A stretch of 64,000 bases of DNA from Pontibacter litorisediminis. Its GTDB lineage: Bacteria; Bacteroidota; Bacteroidia; Cytophagales; Hymenobacteraceae. Numbering within the stretch: the stretch's first letter is position 1; each line of letters starts with the position of its first letter. Location of the stretch: NCBI RefSeq assembly GCF_029360645.1, contig NZ_JARDUA010000001.1, positions 930,001 through 994,000 on the forward strand, given 5' to 3'. Of this stretch, positions 1 to 7,304 are shown piece by piece. A program made the position numbers and the translations under genes. The notes beneath the pieces were generated by a model. That model was not told the origin of the DNA. It did no database searches and saw nothing but the letters and a program-made list of their open reading frames with translations.

Positions 1-35
1 ATAAGCATGCTTACTTTTCTTTTCGTTGTTTTCAT
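1..35 (-). CDS. 5' end of an unidentified gene, runs off the left edge
   Basis: A minus-strand ATG at 33-35 is preceded by a purine-rich AAAGAGAG stretch and opens a frame starting MKTTKRKVSML, which is still open at the window edge. The basic start could be the n-region of a signal peptide or the beginning of a small basic protein. Eleven codons are too few to identify it, and the start could be fortuitous. Confidence 0.3.
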   Translation of the reverse strand, partial: MKTTKRKVSML

Positions 36-199
36 AGCTCTCTTTTTTAAGTTCAATTATGCAGTTACTATTAATTTACGGGGCTGATAGTGGTTAAGGT
101 TAAAAATCAGCCACAAGAGAAGTAAATGCACCCACAGACGAAGTATAAACAAAACACATTGCAGTAGAACACCCTAAAAAGTGCAACTACTGGAGCCGG

Positions 200-271
200 T
201 TACATGACGTTGCCCCAAAATAAAAAAGCACTTACCGCTGCCAAAACAGCCATAAGTGCAACACCTGCCAT
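200..271 (-). CDS. possible 23-aa single-pass membrane peptide downstream of mgsA
   Basis: The frame reads MAGVALMAVLAAVSAFLFWG followed by NVM and a stop, so almost the whole peptide is one hydrophobic helix. The same frame stays open upstream into the end of mgsA, where it reads basic residues (KYKAAKL), which would give a positive-inside anchor if an upstream non-ATG start were used. It begins 13 bases after the mgsA stop and could share its transcript. Composition is the only support. I know of no named family, and it could be chance. Confidence 0.25.
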   Translation of the reverse strand: MAGVALMAVLAAVSAFLFWGNVM

Positions 272-284
272 TAACTTAGCCGCC

Positions 285-671
285 TTATACTTCGTCGGCA
301 GCCTCCATGATGAGGAGGTCGGCAGAGGCGCGGTTGAGCGCGATCGGGATGTTGTTGATCACGGCCGTGCGAATCAGCGTCTGTATGTCGTGCTCATGCC
401 CGTGGGGTGTTTCGGCATCGATAAAGAAGATGACCTTGTGTACCTCGTGCTGGAGTATCTTTGCCGCCAGCAGTATGTCGCCGCCGCTTGGGCCGTGGCC
501 GAAGGGCTGCACATCCAGCTCCAGCATGTCGTTTAGCAGCTTGGAGGTGTTGCTGGTGCCTATCAAATGGTGCTTTACCAGCTCGTCACGGTGTACTTTG
601 GCCCAGTTCAGCAACTCTGTCTTTCTCTGATTATGGGCAATAAGCGCAATGGTAGTGGTTCTCATATGCAT
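285..671 (-). CDS. mgsA: methylglyoxal synthase
   Basis: Cytosolic enzyme that converts dihydroxyacetone phosphate to methylglyoxal and phosphate, a bypass of lower glycolysis under phosphate limitation or sugar stress. The 128-aa chain covers the MGS-like domain: GPSGGD (phosphate loop with the catalytic Asp), FFIDAE, then HEHD, which aligns with His98 and Asp101 of the E. coli enzyme, and NRASADLLI near the end. It is shorter than E. coli MgsA (152 aa), mainly at the C-terminus. One deviation is IAHN where E. coli has AHD, so the residue matching Asp20 is Asn. Either of two Met codons (671 or 665) could be the start; the second lacks the MH prefix. The family call is firm; activity with Asn at that site is assumed. 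Confidence 0.88.
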   Translation of the reverse strand: MHMRTTTIALIAHNQRKTELLNWAKVHRDELVKHHLIGTSNTSKLLNDMLELDVQPFGHGPSGGDILLAAKILQHEVHKVIFFIDAETPHGHEHDIQTLIRTAVINNIPIALNRASADLLIMEAADEV

Positions 672-825
672 TGTTTTAGTGTTAGGCCCCTGCTAAGGTA
701 GCCATGCCTAAAGATACAGTTTTTTTAGAATCGGCATGCGTTACCATTTGTTTTAGATGCATCTCTTTGCCATACCTCCTTCCGAGAAACCTGCTCCAGA
801 ACCTGCGTTTCTCCCAGAATTTTGC

Positions 826-833
826 TATCTTTG
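826..833 (+). promoter_or_regulatory. -7 promoter box TATCTTTG for the 1064 gene
   Basis: Exact match to the Bacteroidota -7 consensus TAnnTTTG. No clear -33 TTG sits at the usual spacing. If used, it gives a leader of about 220 bases before the ATG at 1064, long for so small a gene. The leader (about 840-1063) contains no ORF. Confidence 0.45.
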
Positions 834-1063
834 TAATACTGTAACATCCTGAGTTCACCTCTGATCAGCACTCGTAGCCGCTTTTGGTTTACCCTCACCT
901 GCGGTTTTATCAGACATCACCTATCAGGGTTTAAACGTTGGCAGCCCACCGGCCACGGCTCTTTTATGAGTCACGCGCTGGTTAGGTTAGGCCGCCATCC
1001 TTGTAAAGCCTCGCTCGCCATACCTTTTGGCCGGGGCACATTTCTCACATAACAAGATAGCAT

Positions 1064-1282
1064 ATGGCAAGATCACAGAACACTTTCCTGAAGAAGCAAC
1101 GCGAGAAACAGAAGCAAAAGAAGAAGGAGGATAAAATGCAGCGTAAGCAGGAGCGCCAGGAGAACTCCGCCGGCGGAAGCCTCGACGCCATGATCGCCTA
1201 CGTAGATGAGTTTGGAAACATTACGGACACCCCTCCCGAAGAAAACAAGAAGACGGATTCTGGGGAAGAAGACAAAGCTTAA
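1064..1282 (+). CDS. small conserved basic-coil protein of Bacteroidota
   Basis: This 72-aa protein has a very Lys/Gln/Glu-rich N-terminal helix (residues 8-33, probable coiled coil) followed by a conserved-looking tail with AYVDEFGNITDTPPE. I recognise this architecture from short Bacteroidota proteins that often sit directly upstream of a cold-shock (CspA-type) gene. No such gene follows here. The next gene is convergent, separated by a terminator hairpin. The basic coil suggests RNA or ribosome contact, but that is a guess. The long untranslated leader and the link to cold-shock genes make temperature-dependent control plausible. Confidence 0.7.
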   Translation: MARSQNTFLKKQREKQKQKKKEDKMQRKQERQENSAGGSLDAMIAYVDEFGNITDTPPEENKKTDSGEEDKA

Positions 1283-1290
1283 AATACAGC

Positions 1291-1326
1291 AAAGGCAGGC
1301 AAGAGTAATTTCTCACCTGCCTTTTT
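1291..1326 (+). terminator. intrinsic terminator after the 1064 gene
   Basis: Stem AAAGGCAGG (1291-1299) pairs with CCTGCCTTT (1316-1324) and is followed by a T run. It lies between two convergent genes and probably serves the plus-strand one. Confidence 0.75.
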
Positions 1327-1340
1327 TAATGCTCTTTACA

Positions 1341-2027
1341 TTACTCCTGCGCCCGCGCTCTGCTTATAGCCGCCTCGGCCAAGGGTGCCATTACCTTATA
1401 CCCAGCCGCATTCGGATGCACGCCATCGTACGTGTACTCCTGCCGCAAGCCCTGCTGCGCGTCTGCCATGGCGGAGAAATAATCCAGGTAAACCAGCTTC
1501 TTTTCCGCCGCGTAGCGCCTGATCATCGTGTTCAGGGCAACCACCTTTGGCGCCGGCTCCTGCCCCGGGTTCCATTTAAAATCCAGGGCCGGCAGCACAG
1601 AACAGAGCACCACCTTAATACCGTTTGCCCTGGCCAGTTCTGCCATGGAGGCAATGTTACCCATGATCTCCTCCAGCGTGGCAGGTCCAGTGTTGCCGGC
1701 TATGTCGTTGATGCCGGCCAGAATCACCACCACTTCCGGCTGCAGTTCTAGCACGTCTTGCCGGAAACGCACTAGCATTTGCGGCGTGGTCTGCCCGCTG
1801 ATGCCACGGTTGATGTAGGGCTTTCCCTTAAAAAAGGAAGGATCGTGACTGCCCCAGCCCTCGGTTATAGAGTTGCCCATAAACACCACGCGGTTTTCGC
1901 CCTGGGCAGGGGCATTCAGCTTTGCGTTCTCCGCTTTATACTTGTTCAGCTGCGCCCAATCCTGCGCAACGGCAACGTCTGTGGTTAGCATGATGAGGAG
2001 AAAAGTGACAGGGTATAGGTGTTTCAT
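1341..2027 (-). CDS. secreted SGNH/GDSL-family acylhydrolase
   Basis: This 228-aa protein has an N-terminal signal peptide (hydrophobic residues 6-20, cleavage after AVAQ), so it is probably periplasmic or secreted. The SGNH blocks are in order: GNSITEGWG (nucleophile Ser), GISGQT (Gly, oxyanion hole), GINDIAGN (Asn), and DGVHPNAAGY (Asp and His of the triad). The family hydrolyses ester bonds in lipids, acetylated sugars or similar. The substrate cannot be read from sequence. It lies 43 bases downstream of the 2071 gene on the same strand and may be co-transcribed with it. Confidence 0.88.
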   Translation of the reverse strand: MKHLYPVTFLLIMLTTDVAVAQDWAQLNKYKAENAKLNAPAQGENRVVFMGNSITEGWGSHDPSFFKGKPYINRGISGQTTPQMLVRFRQDVLELQPEVVVILAGINDIAGNTGPATLEEIMGNIASMAELARANGIKVVLCSVLPALDFKWNPGQEPAPKVVALNTMIRRYAAEKKLVYLDYFSAMADAQQGLRQEYTYDGVHPNAAGYKVMAPLAEAAISRARAQE

Positions 2028-2070
2028 AAAAGGATTCTTTAAGGTTCATTTATTCGGCACGCTCTTCTAC

Positions 2071-2988
2071 TTACTTTATTTCGATAGTACGCTCTTCAAA
2101 TGCCAATGCCCCATCTGCTGTAACTTCTTTTGTTTCCCGGCTGTACACCAGCCAGCCAGAGCCGTGTATACGCGCAGCTGTCGTGGTTTTACTTTGCACC
2201 GAGGGGAAGTCTTTTCTCTCCGGAAACTTATTGCCTGCCGCGGTGGCACTCTCTTTCAAAAAACTGTAGGTTGCATCTGTCAGCGCCTTAGAATCTATGG
2301 TCTGCCACATCCAAATCACACCATTATTATCCTCCACATTAAGCTCATCTAGAATAAGGGAAGCATCAGAGTTGAACGGTTCTCCTCCATAGTTGTTCGG
2401 CACTTGCAACTGCCCGCTCACCTCCTCTCCTAAAGTATAAACAGCTCCATGGAACGAGTAAAACTGCTGAATATCTTTGATAGCCATCGACTCGATCGCT
2501 TCCTTTGTCAGGAACATGGCTTCTACTTTATCAATCACAAGGTCGATTTTAGGAATGTGTTTGAATTCTTTGCGTACAACTCCGGTAGCGCCTTTAATCT
2601 CATCGCGTAACTCCTGCCAGTTAACCACTTCCTGAAATGCTCCCATTTCACTGGTTTTGATAATCACTTTCCTGTTGTTCGAAATACCTGCTAATTTCTT
2701 CTCAAACTCGTTCTCTGAGTCTTGATCGATGTGGCGGTATACCCATTCAATGGTGTATGAGCTAGCTGTAGAGTCAACAATGGTGATATCCACCTCATAC
2801 TTTACCAATTCACGCTGCGTAGTGTCTGCATGCTGCACCCGATACTTCTCCTTCGTCACCTCATATGTCTGTTTTTCATTCAGATCCCAGTAGCCAATAA
2901 CCTGCATGGTAGAATCTTCCGGATAGATTTGTCCAAAAGACGAAAATGATGTGAAGCAGATAAATATGAGTAGTATAGTTTGTTTCAT
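2071..2988 (-). CDS. exported protein of unknown function
   Basis: This 305-aa protein has a clear signal peptide (MKQTILLIFICFTSF..., cleavage near FGQ), so it is periplasmic or outer-membrane associated. The mature part is mixed alpha/beta, polar and acidic, with no motif I recognise. It contains a segment resembling Bacteroidota secreted proteins that measure a linear response over time (EVVNWQELRDEIKG), but no catalytic pattern. It starts divergently from nothing nearby and precedes the SGNH hydrolase gene on the same strand, so a shared transcript is likely. Confidence 0.7.
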   Translation of the reverse strand: MKQTILLIFICFTSFSSFGQIYPEDSTMQVIGYWDLNEKQTYEVTKEKYRVQHADTTQRELVKYEVDITIVDSTASSYTIEWVYRHIDQDSENEFEKKLAGISNNRKVIIKTSEMGAFQEVVNWQELRDEIKGATGVVRKEFKHIPKIDLVIDKVEAMFLTKEAIESMAIKDIQQFYSFHGAVYTLGEEVSGQLQVPNNYGGEPFNSDASLILDELNVEDNNGVIWMWQTIDSKALTDATYSFLKESATAAGNKFPERKDFPSVQSKTTTAARIHGSGWLVYSRETKEVTADGALAFEERTIEIK

Positions 2989-3154
2989 GCGCAGTTTTTC
3001 TCGTCTCAGGTCAGTTTTAATTTAAATCAGCCAAAATTTTATAATAAATGCAGTTACTTCAGTTGTAGGTGCCTTAGCCAGCATTTTTTCAACTTTCTTC
3101 TTCTCTTACATCTTACTACCACAATATAGTTAAAACTTTGAATTACGTAACAAT

Positions 3155-3201
3155 GAAAAAAAGCCGCACCCACCTCAGCTCAAAGCCTTGGCAAGTGCGG
3201 C
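3155..3201 (-). terminator. terminator after the 3245 gene
   Basis: Read on the minus strand, GCCGCAC and GTGCGGC (3195-3201 and 3163-3169) form a stem around a 25-base loop, followed by eight T residues. The position just past the stop at 3245 fits intrinsic termination; the long loop lowers confidence. Confidence 0.55.
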
Positions 3202-3244
3202 AAGTATAAACAGCAGCCTAAAGGCTACTCAAGTATAAAATCTT

Positions 3245-3643
3245 TTATTCGGCTGTCCAGAGCACGCGCTCCTGGTCCGAGAGGATAAGCAGCACGCGGG
3301 GCGGGTTGGCCACCAGCACCAAGCGCATCTCCACGCCCGGGAACGTATCTGACTCCACCCAAACGCCTTCGGTATCATCGCCGTCTTCCAGCTCTTTTCC
3401 GTCCAGCGAGCTGGCCAGGTAGGCGGTTGGCAGCAGGATATCAGCATCCGACTTTATTTTACCGTGCACATCCTCCAGCACCTCCTCCAGCTCATCGCCG
3501 TATTCTTCGTTAAAATCGTCTTCCAGGTCGTGCAGCTCTTCTTCTATGTCATCGTAGCGCGCATCGTTGTAGTCAAGCGCTCGCAACTCTTGCTTTTTCT
3601 CCAGGATGGCCACAATGGACTCGTTCAGGGCTTTTGCGTTCAT
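3245..3643 (-). CDS. acidic conserved hypothetical protein
   Basis: This 132-aa cytoplasmic protein has no signal peptide or membrane segment. The first 70 residues are helical and extremely acidic (DDIEEELHDLEDDFNEEYGDE). The rest looks like a small beta domain (LLPTAYLASSL, VEMRLVLVANPPRVLLIL). I recognise no family. The acidic N-terminus could bind metal or a basic partner, but nothing shows that. It is transcribed alone and ends in its own terminator. Confidence 0.65.
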   Translation of the reverse strand: MNAKALNESIVAILEKKQELRALDYNDARYDDIEEELHDLEDDFNEEYGDELEEVLEDVHGKIKSDADILLPTAYLASSLDGKELEDGDDTEGVWVESDTFPGVEMRLVLVANPPRVLLILSDQERVLWTAE

Positions 3644-3728
3644 ATGTAGTCTTGTTTTTTACAAAGTTGGAAACATGCCTCAGTAATTGCAAGAAATAGG
3701 TTTGATAATTTGGGCTTGGGGCCTACGT

Positions 3729-3758
3729 TTTGATAAACCGTTAAAAGCTGTATTTTTA
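3729..3758 (+). promoter_or_regulatory. putative hppD promoter
   Basis: TTTG at 3729-3732 is followed after 18 bases by TATTTTTA at 3751-3758, a 7/8 match to TAnnTTTG. Spacing is at the short end for Bacteroidota -33/-7 promoters. The leader to the ATG at 3789 would be about 25 bases. Confidence 0.4.
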
Positions 3759-3788
3759 CGTAATCCATTATTAACTAATCAAAAGACT

Positions 3789-4913
3789 ATGAATACCAAC
3801 ACCTCACCTTCCGAAACCATAGTTAAAGATATCCTGCCACTTAACGGCACCGACCACATTGAGTTTTACGTGGGCAACGCCAAGCAGGCGGCGCACTACT
3901 ACCAGACTGCCTTCGGCTTTAAGCTGGTGGCCTATGCCGGCCCCGAAACCGGCATGCGCGACCGTGCCTCTTACGTGCTGCAGCAGGAGAAAATCCGCCT
4001 GGTGCTCACCACCTCGCTGGACCCCAACTCCGAGATCTCGAAGCACGTGCACCAGCATGGCGACGGCGTAAAAGTGCTGGCCCTGTGGGTAGACGATGCC
4101 GAAGAATCCTTCCGCGGAACAGTGGCCCGCGGCGCAAGACCGGCCCATGCACCTACCACCCTCACCGACGAGCACGGCGAGGTGAAAGTGGCTTCTATCC
4201 ATACGTATGGCGATACCATCCACACCTTTGTGGAGCGCAAAAACTACAACGGCGTGTTTATGCCGGGTTACGTGCCGCGCCAGAGCCAACTCGATATTGA
4301 GCCTGTGGGCCTGAAGTATGTAGACCACTGCGTGGGCAACGTGGAACTGGGCCGCATGAACGAGTGGGTGGAATTTTATGAAAAAGTGATGGGCTTTAAC
4401 CTGCTGCTCACCTTCGACGACAAGGACATCAGCACCGAGTACACTGCCCTAATGTCGAAAGTGGTGTCCAACGGCAACGGCTACATCAAATTCCCGATAA
4501 ATGAGCCGGCCGAGGGCAAGAAAAAATCGCAGATAGACGAGTACCTGGAGTTTTACCGCGGTGCCGGAGTGCAGCACATTGCCGTGGCCACCAACGACAT
4601 TCTGCACACGGTAAGTGAGCTGCGCCGCCGCGGCGTGGAGTTCCTGTACGTGCCTGAGACGTACTACGAGGATCTGATTGAGCGCATCGGCCACATCGAT
4701 GAGGACATGGACGACCTGAAGAAGCTCAACATCCTGGTGGACCGCGACGACGAAGGCTACCTGCTGCAGATCTTCACCAAGCCGGTAGAGGACCGCCCAA
4801 CCGTGTTCTATGAGATCATCCAGCGCAAAGGGGCCAAGTCCTTCGGCAAGGGCAACTTTAAGGCGCTGTTCGAGGCGATTGAGCGCGAGCAGGCGCTAAG
4901 AGGCAACCTTTAG
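3789..4913 (+). CDS. hppD: 4-hydroxyphenylpyruvate dioxygenase
   Basis: Non-haem Fe(II) enzyme of tyrosine catabolism that turns 4-hydroxyphenylpyruvate into homogentisate. Two vicinal-oxygen-chelate domains are visible (about 20-150 and 172-340). The Fe ligands of the family fit His180 (YVDHCVGN), His263 (VQHIAVAT) and Glu342 (YEIIQRKG), and the C-terminal helix KSFGKGNFKALFEAIE closes the active site. The 374-aa length is typical. I chose the ATG at 3789; an upstream in-frame start at 3687 would add 34 residues covering the likely promoter. Homogentisate dioxygenase is not next to it, so the pathway must be completed elsewhere. It is followed by a strong terminator and appears monocistronic. 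Confidence 0.95.
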   Translation: MNTNTSPSETIVKDILPLNGTDHIEFYVGNAKQAAHYYQTAFGFKLVAYAGPETGMRDRASYVLQQEKIRLVLTTSLDPNSEISKHVHQHGDGVKVLALWVDDAEESFRGTVARGARPAHAPTTLTDEHGEVKVASIHTYGDTIHTFVERKNYNGVFMPGYVPRQSQLDIEPVGLKYVDHCVGNVELGRMNEWVEFYEKVMGFNLLLTFDDKDISTEYTALMSKVVSNGNGYIKFPINEPAEGKKKSQIDEYLEFYRGAGVQHIAVATNDILHTVSELRRRGVEFLYVPETYYEDLIERIGHIDEDMDDLKKLNILVDRDDEGYLLQIFTKPVEDRPTVFYEIIQRKGAKSFGKGNFKALFEAIEREQALRGNL

Positions 4914-4980
4914 GCGAAAAATAAAGTATAGCCGCGTGTAAATGTGGCTAAAATACCTTTATTTTGATATAACTATACTT

Positions 4981-5034
4981 CACACCAGTTCTTGGGCTGT
5001 GCGCTAAGTACGGCAAGGGCTGGTGTGATTTTTT
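4981..5034 (+). terminator. terminator after hppD
   Basis: A 14-bp stem (4981-4994 with 5014-5027, two G-U pairs) and a 19-base loop are followed by TTTTTT at 5029-5034. Confidence 0.75.
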
Positions 5035-5111
5035 GTCTTAACGCCTGCCCCGCAGCGGCGTTATACATGAAGGAGAGAATACTGCTACTATAATATCAGC
5101 AAAAACAGACT

Positions 5112-6845
5112 ATGATAGACCAATCTGTAAAACTTAAAATCGACCAGTGGCTGGCCGGCAACTACGACGAGGCTACTAAAAGCGAAATAAACGGCATGCT
5201 GGAGCGCAACGAGCACGAGGCGCTGTCGGATGCTTTTTACAAAGACCTGGAGTTTGGCACCGGCGGCCTGCGCGGCATCATGGGCGCGGGCAGCAACCGC
5301 ATGAACCGCTATACCCTGGGAATGGCCACACAGGGCCTTTGCAACTACCTAAAGCAGAATTTTCCGGGAGAGCAGGTAAAGGTGGCCATCGCCCACGACT
5401 GCCGCAACAACTCCGATACCTTTGCCCGTATCGCGGCGGAGATCTTCTCTGCCAACGGCATCAAAGTATACTTGTTCGAAGCGCTGCGTCCTACGCCGGA
5501 GCTCTCGTTTGCCATTCGCCACCTGGGTTGCCAGAGCGGCGTGGTGGTAACTGCCTCGCACAACCCCAAGGAATACAACGGCTACAAAGTATACTGGAAC
5601 GACGGCGCCCAGGTAACCGCCCCGCACGACAAGAACATCATCGGTGAGGTAAACAAGATTACCAGCATTGATGAGGTAAAATTTGAGCCAAACCCGGAGC
5701 TGATCGAGATGATCGGCCAGGAGGTAGACGAGGCGTATATGCAGGAGGTGCAGAAGCTGTCTGTCTCGCAGGAGGCAATTAAGCGCCAGCACGACCTCAA
5801 GATCGTCTTCTCCTCTATCCACGGCACAGGCATCACGCTGGTGCCGGAGGTGCTCCAGCGCTTCGGTTTTACCAACGTGCATGTGGTGCAGGAGCAGGCC
5901 GAGCCAAACGGCAATTTCCCGACGGTGGTGTACCCGAACCCGGAGGAAAAAGAGGCCATGACCCTGGCCCTGAACAAGGCTAAGGAAATTGACGCGGACC
6001 TGGTGCTGGCTACCGACCCCGACTCTGACCGAGTGGGCATCGCCGTGAAAAACCAGAAAGGCGAGTTTATGCTGCTGAACGGCAACCAGACCGGTGCCTT
6101 GCTCATCAATTACCTGCTGCAGGCTTGGCAAAATGCCGGCAAACTAACGGGTAAGGAGTTCGTGGTGAAGACCATCGTAACCACCGATTTGATAAAGGAG
6201 ATTGCCGACAGCTACAATGTAACCATGTATGAGACGCTGACCGGCTTCAAGTATATCGCACAGATCATCCGCGAGAAGGAAGGCCAGGAGGTATACATTG
6301 GCGGCGGCGAGGAAAGCTACGGCTACATGATCGGCGACTTTGTGCGCGACAAGGACGCCATCTCGGCCTGCGCCCTGATTGCCGAAATGGCTGCCGTGGC
6401 CAAGGATAACGGGCAGACCTTGTTCGAGATGATGGTGGAGATGTACACCAAGTATAACTTCTACAAAGAGGAGCTGGTTTCGTTTACCAAGAAAGGCCAG
6501 CGCGGCGCTGAGGAAATACAGCAGATGATGGCCGAGATGCGCAGCAACCCGCCGAAGCAGATTGGCGGCTCTAACGTAGCGGAGGTGCATGACTACAAGA
6601 TGAGCACCCGCAAGTTACTGCTCACCGGCGAGGAGCACAAGCTGCAGTTGGAGAGCTCTAACGTGCTGCAGTACCTTACTGAGGACGGCACCAAAGTATC
6701 GGCCCGCCCCTCCGGCACTGAGCCGAAGATCAAGTTCTACATGAGCGTGAAAGAACCGCTCGCCTCCCCTGCTGATTACGAGGCCACGGAGCAGAAGCTG
6801 AACCGGAAAATTGAGCAGATACTGAAAGACCTGAAGCTAAAATAA
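5112..6845 (+). CDS. phospho-sugar mutase (phosphoglucomutase/phosphomannomutase)
   Basis: This alpha-D-phosphohexomutase superfamily enzyme interconverts hexose 1- and 6-phosphates in the cytosol, feeding glycogen and cell-wall sugar synthesis. All four signature loops are present: TASHNPKEYNGYK (phosphoserine Ser149), DPDSDRVG (Mg site, about residue 305), GGGEESYGYM (sugar binding) and ARPSGTEPKIKFY (phosphate binding) near the C-terminus. The 577-aa length matches the long PgcA/ManB type common in Firmicutes and Bacteroidota rather than the 450-aa type. Glucose versus mannose or ribose preference cannot be settled from sequence. It stands alone and ends in a strong hairpin. Confidence 0.93.
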   Translation: MIDQSVKLKIDQWLAGNYDEATKSEINGMLERNEHEALSDAFYKDLEFGTGGLRGIMGAGSNRMNRYTLGMATQGLCNYLKQNFPGEQVKVAIAHDCRNNSDTFARIAAEIFSANGIKVYLFEALRPTPELSFAIRHLGCQSGVVVTASHNPKEYNGYKVYWNDGAQVTAPHDKNIIGEVNKITSIDEVKFEPNPELIEMIGQEVDEAYMQEVQKLSVSQEAIKRQHDLKIVFSSIHGTGITLVPEVLQRFGFTNVHVVQEQAEPNGNFPTVVYPNPEEKEAMTLALNKAKEIDADLVLATDPDSDRVGIAVKNQKGEFMLLNGNQTGALLINYLLQAWQNAGKLTGKEFVVKTIVTTDLIKEIADSYNVTMYETLTGFKYIAQIIREKEGQEVYIGGGEESYGYMIGDFVRDKDAISACALIAEMAAVAKDNGQTLFEMMVEMYTKYNFYKEELVSFTKKGQRGAEEIQQMMAEMRSNPPKQIGGSNVAEVHDYKMSTRKLLLTGEEHKLQLESSNVLQYLTEDGTKVSARPSGTEPKIKFYMSVKEPLASPADYEATEQKLNRKIEQILKDLKLK

Positions 6846-6857
6846 GGAACCATGAAC

Positions 6858-6894
6858 AAAAAAGGCCGGCAACTGTAGTTGCCGGCCTTTTTTG
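6858..6894 (+). terminator. terminator after the phosphomutase gene
   Basis: AAAAGGCCGGCAACT and its complement AGTTGCCGGCCTTTT flank a 2-3 base loop and run into T residues. The A run on the other side lets it serve the convergent gene at 6897 as well. Confidence 0.88.
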
Positions 6895-6896
6895 TT

Positions 6897-7259
6897 TTAA
6901 TCTAACAAGGGCTCCTGGAGCCTTTTATCGAGGTGAGAGAGGATCTCAATAAATTGATCCGACTTTTTCTCTAGGGTTTTCAGCCCGTCGTGCGCCTGGT
7001 CTATTTGGCCATGGCGGTACAGGTTATACAGCTCAAGGGCCAGCGCATTTAGCTCCCGATGTAGCCTTACAAGAGAGGCTATCTCGGGCTCACTTTCATA
7101 GCGCACCATCCCCACCGTCGTAAACCAGAGGTCGATTGGCCCGGAAGATGAAAAGAACGCAGCATCGAAAGCACCGCCATAGAGAAAAGAGCGCACCTTC
7201 GACTTATACAGAATGTGTTTGATTCTGAGCTGCTGAAAATCTATCTGGGCTATCTCCAT
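6897..7259 (-). CDS. CZB-like (chemoreceptor zinc-binding type) four-helix protein
   Basis: This 120-aa cytoplasmic protein follows the CZB pattern: an N-terminal helix with LRIKHILYKSKVRSFLYGG (first His ligand position), a central segment ending in LWFTTVG, and a helix with LVRLHRELNALALELYNLY (second conserved His). The C-terminus is a leucine-rich helix. The Cys that normally completes the zinc site is missing; the equivalent stretch reads SSSGPIDLW, so metal binding may differ or be lost. It lies 45 bases downstream of the PAS gene at 7305 and is almost certainly co-transcribed. CZB domains sense zinc or hypochlorous acid in chemoreceptors and diguanylate cyclases. Here it is a stand-alone domain next to a sensor. 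The family call is from pattern only. Confidence 0.55.
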   Translation of the reverse strand: MEIAQIDFQQLRIKHILYKSKVRSFLYGGAFDAAFFSSSGPIDLWFTTVGMVRYESEPEIASLVRLHRELNALALELYNLYRHGQIDQAHDGLKTLEKKSDQFIEILSHLDKRLQEPLLD

Positions 7260-7304
7260 TTAATGTTGGCTCCTTCCCTGCCCTCTATATGGTTTTTCAT
7301 ATTG

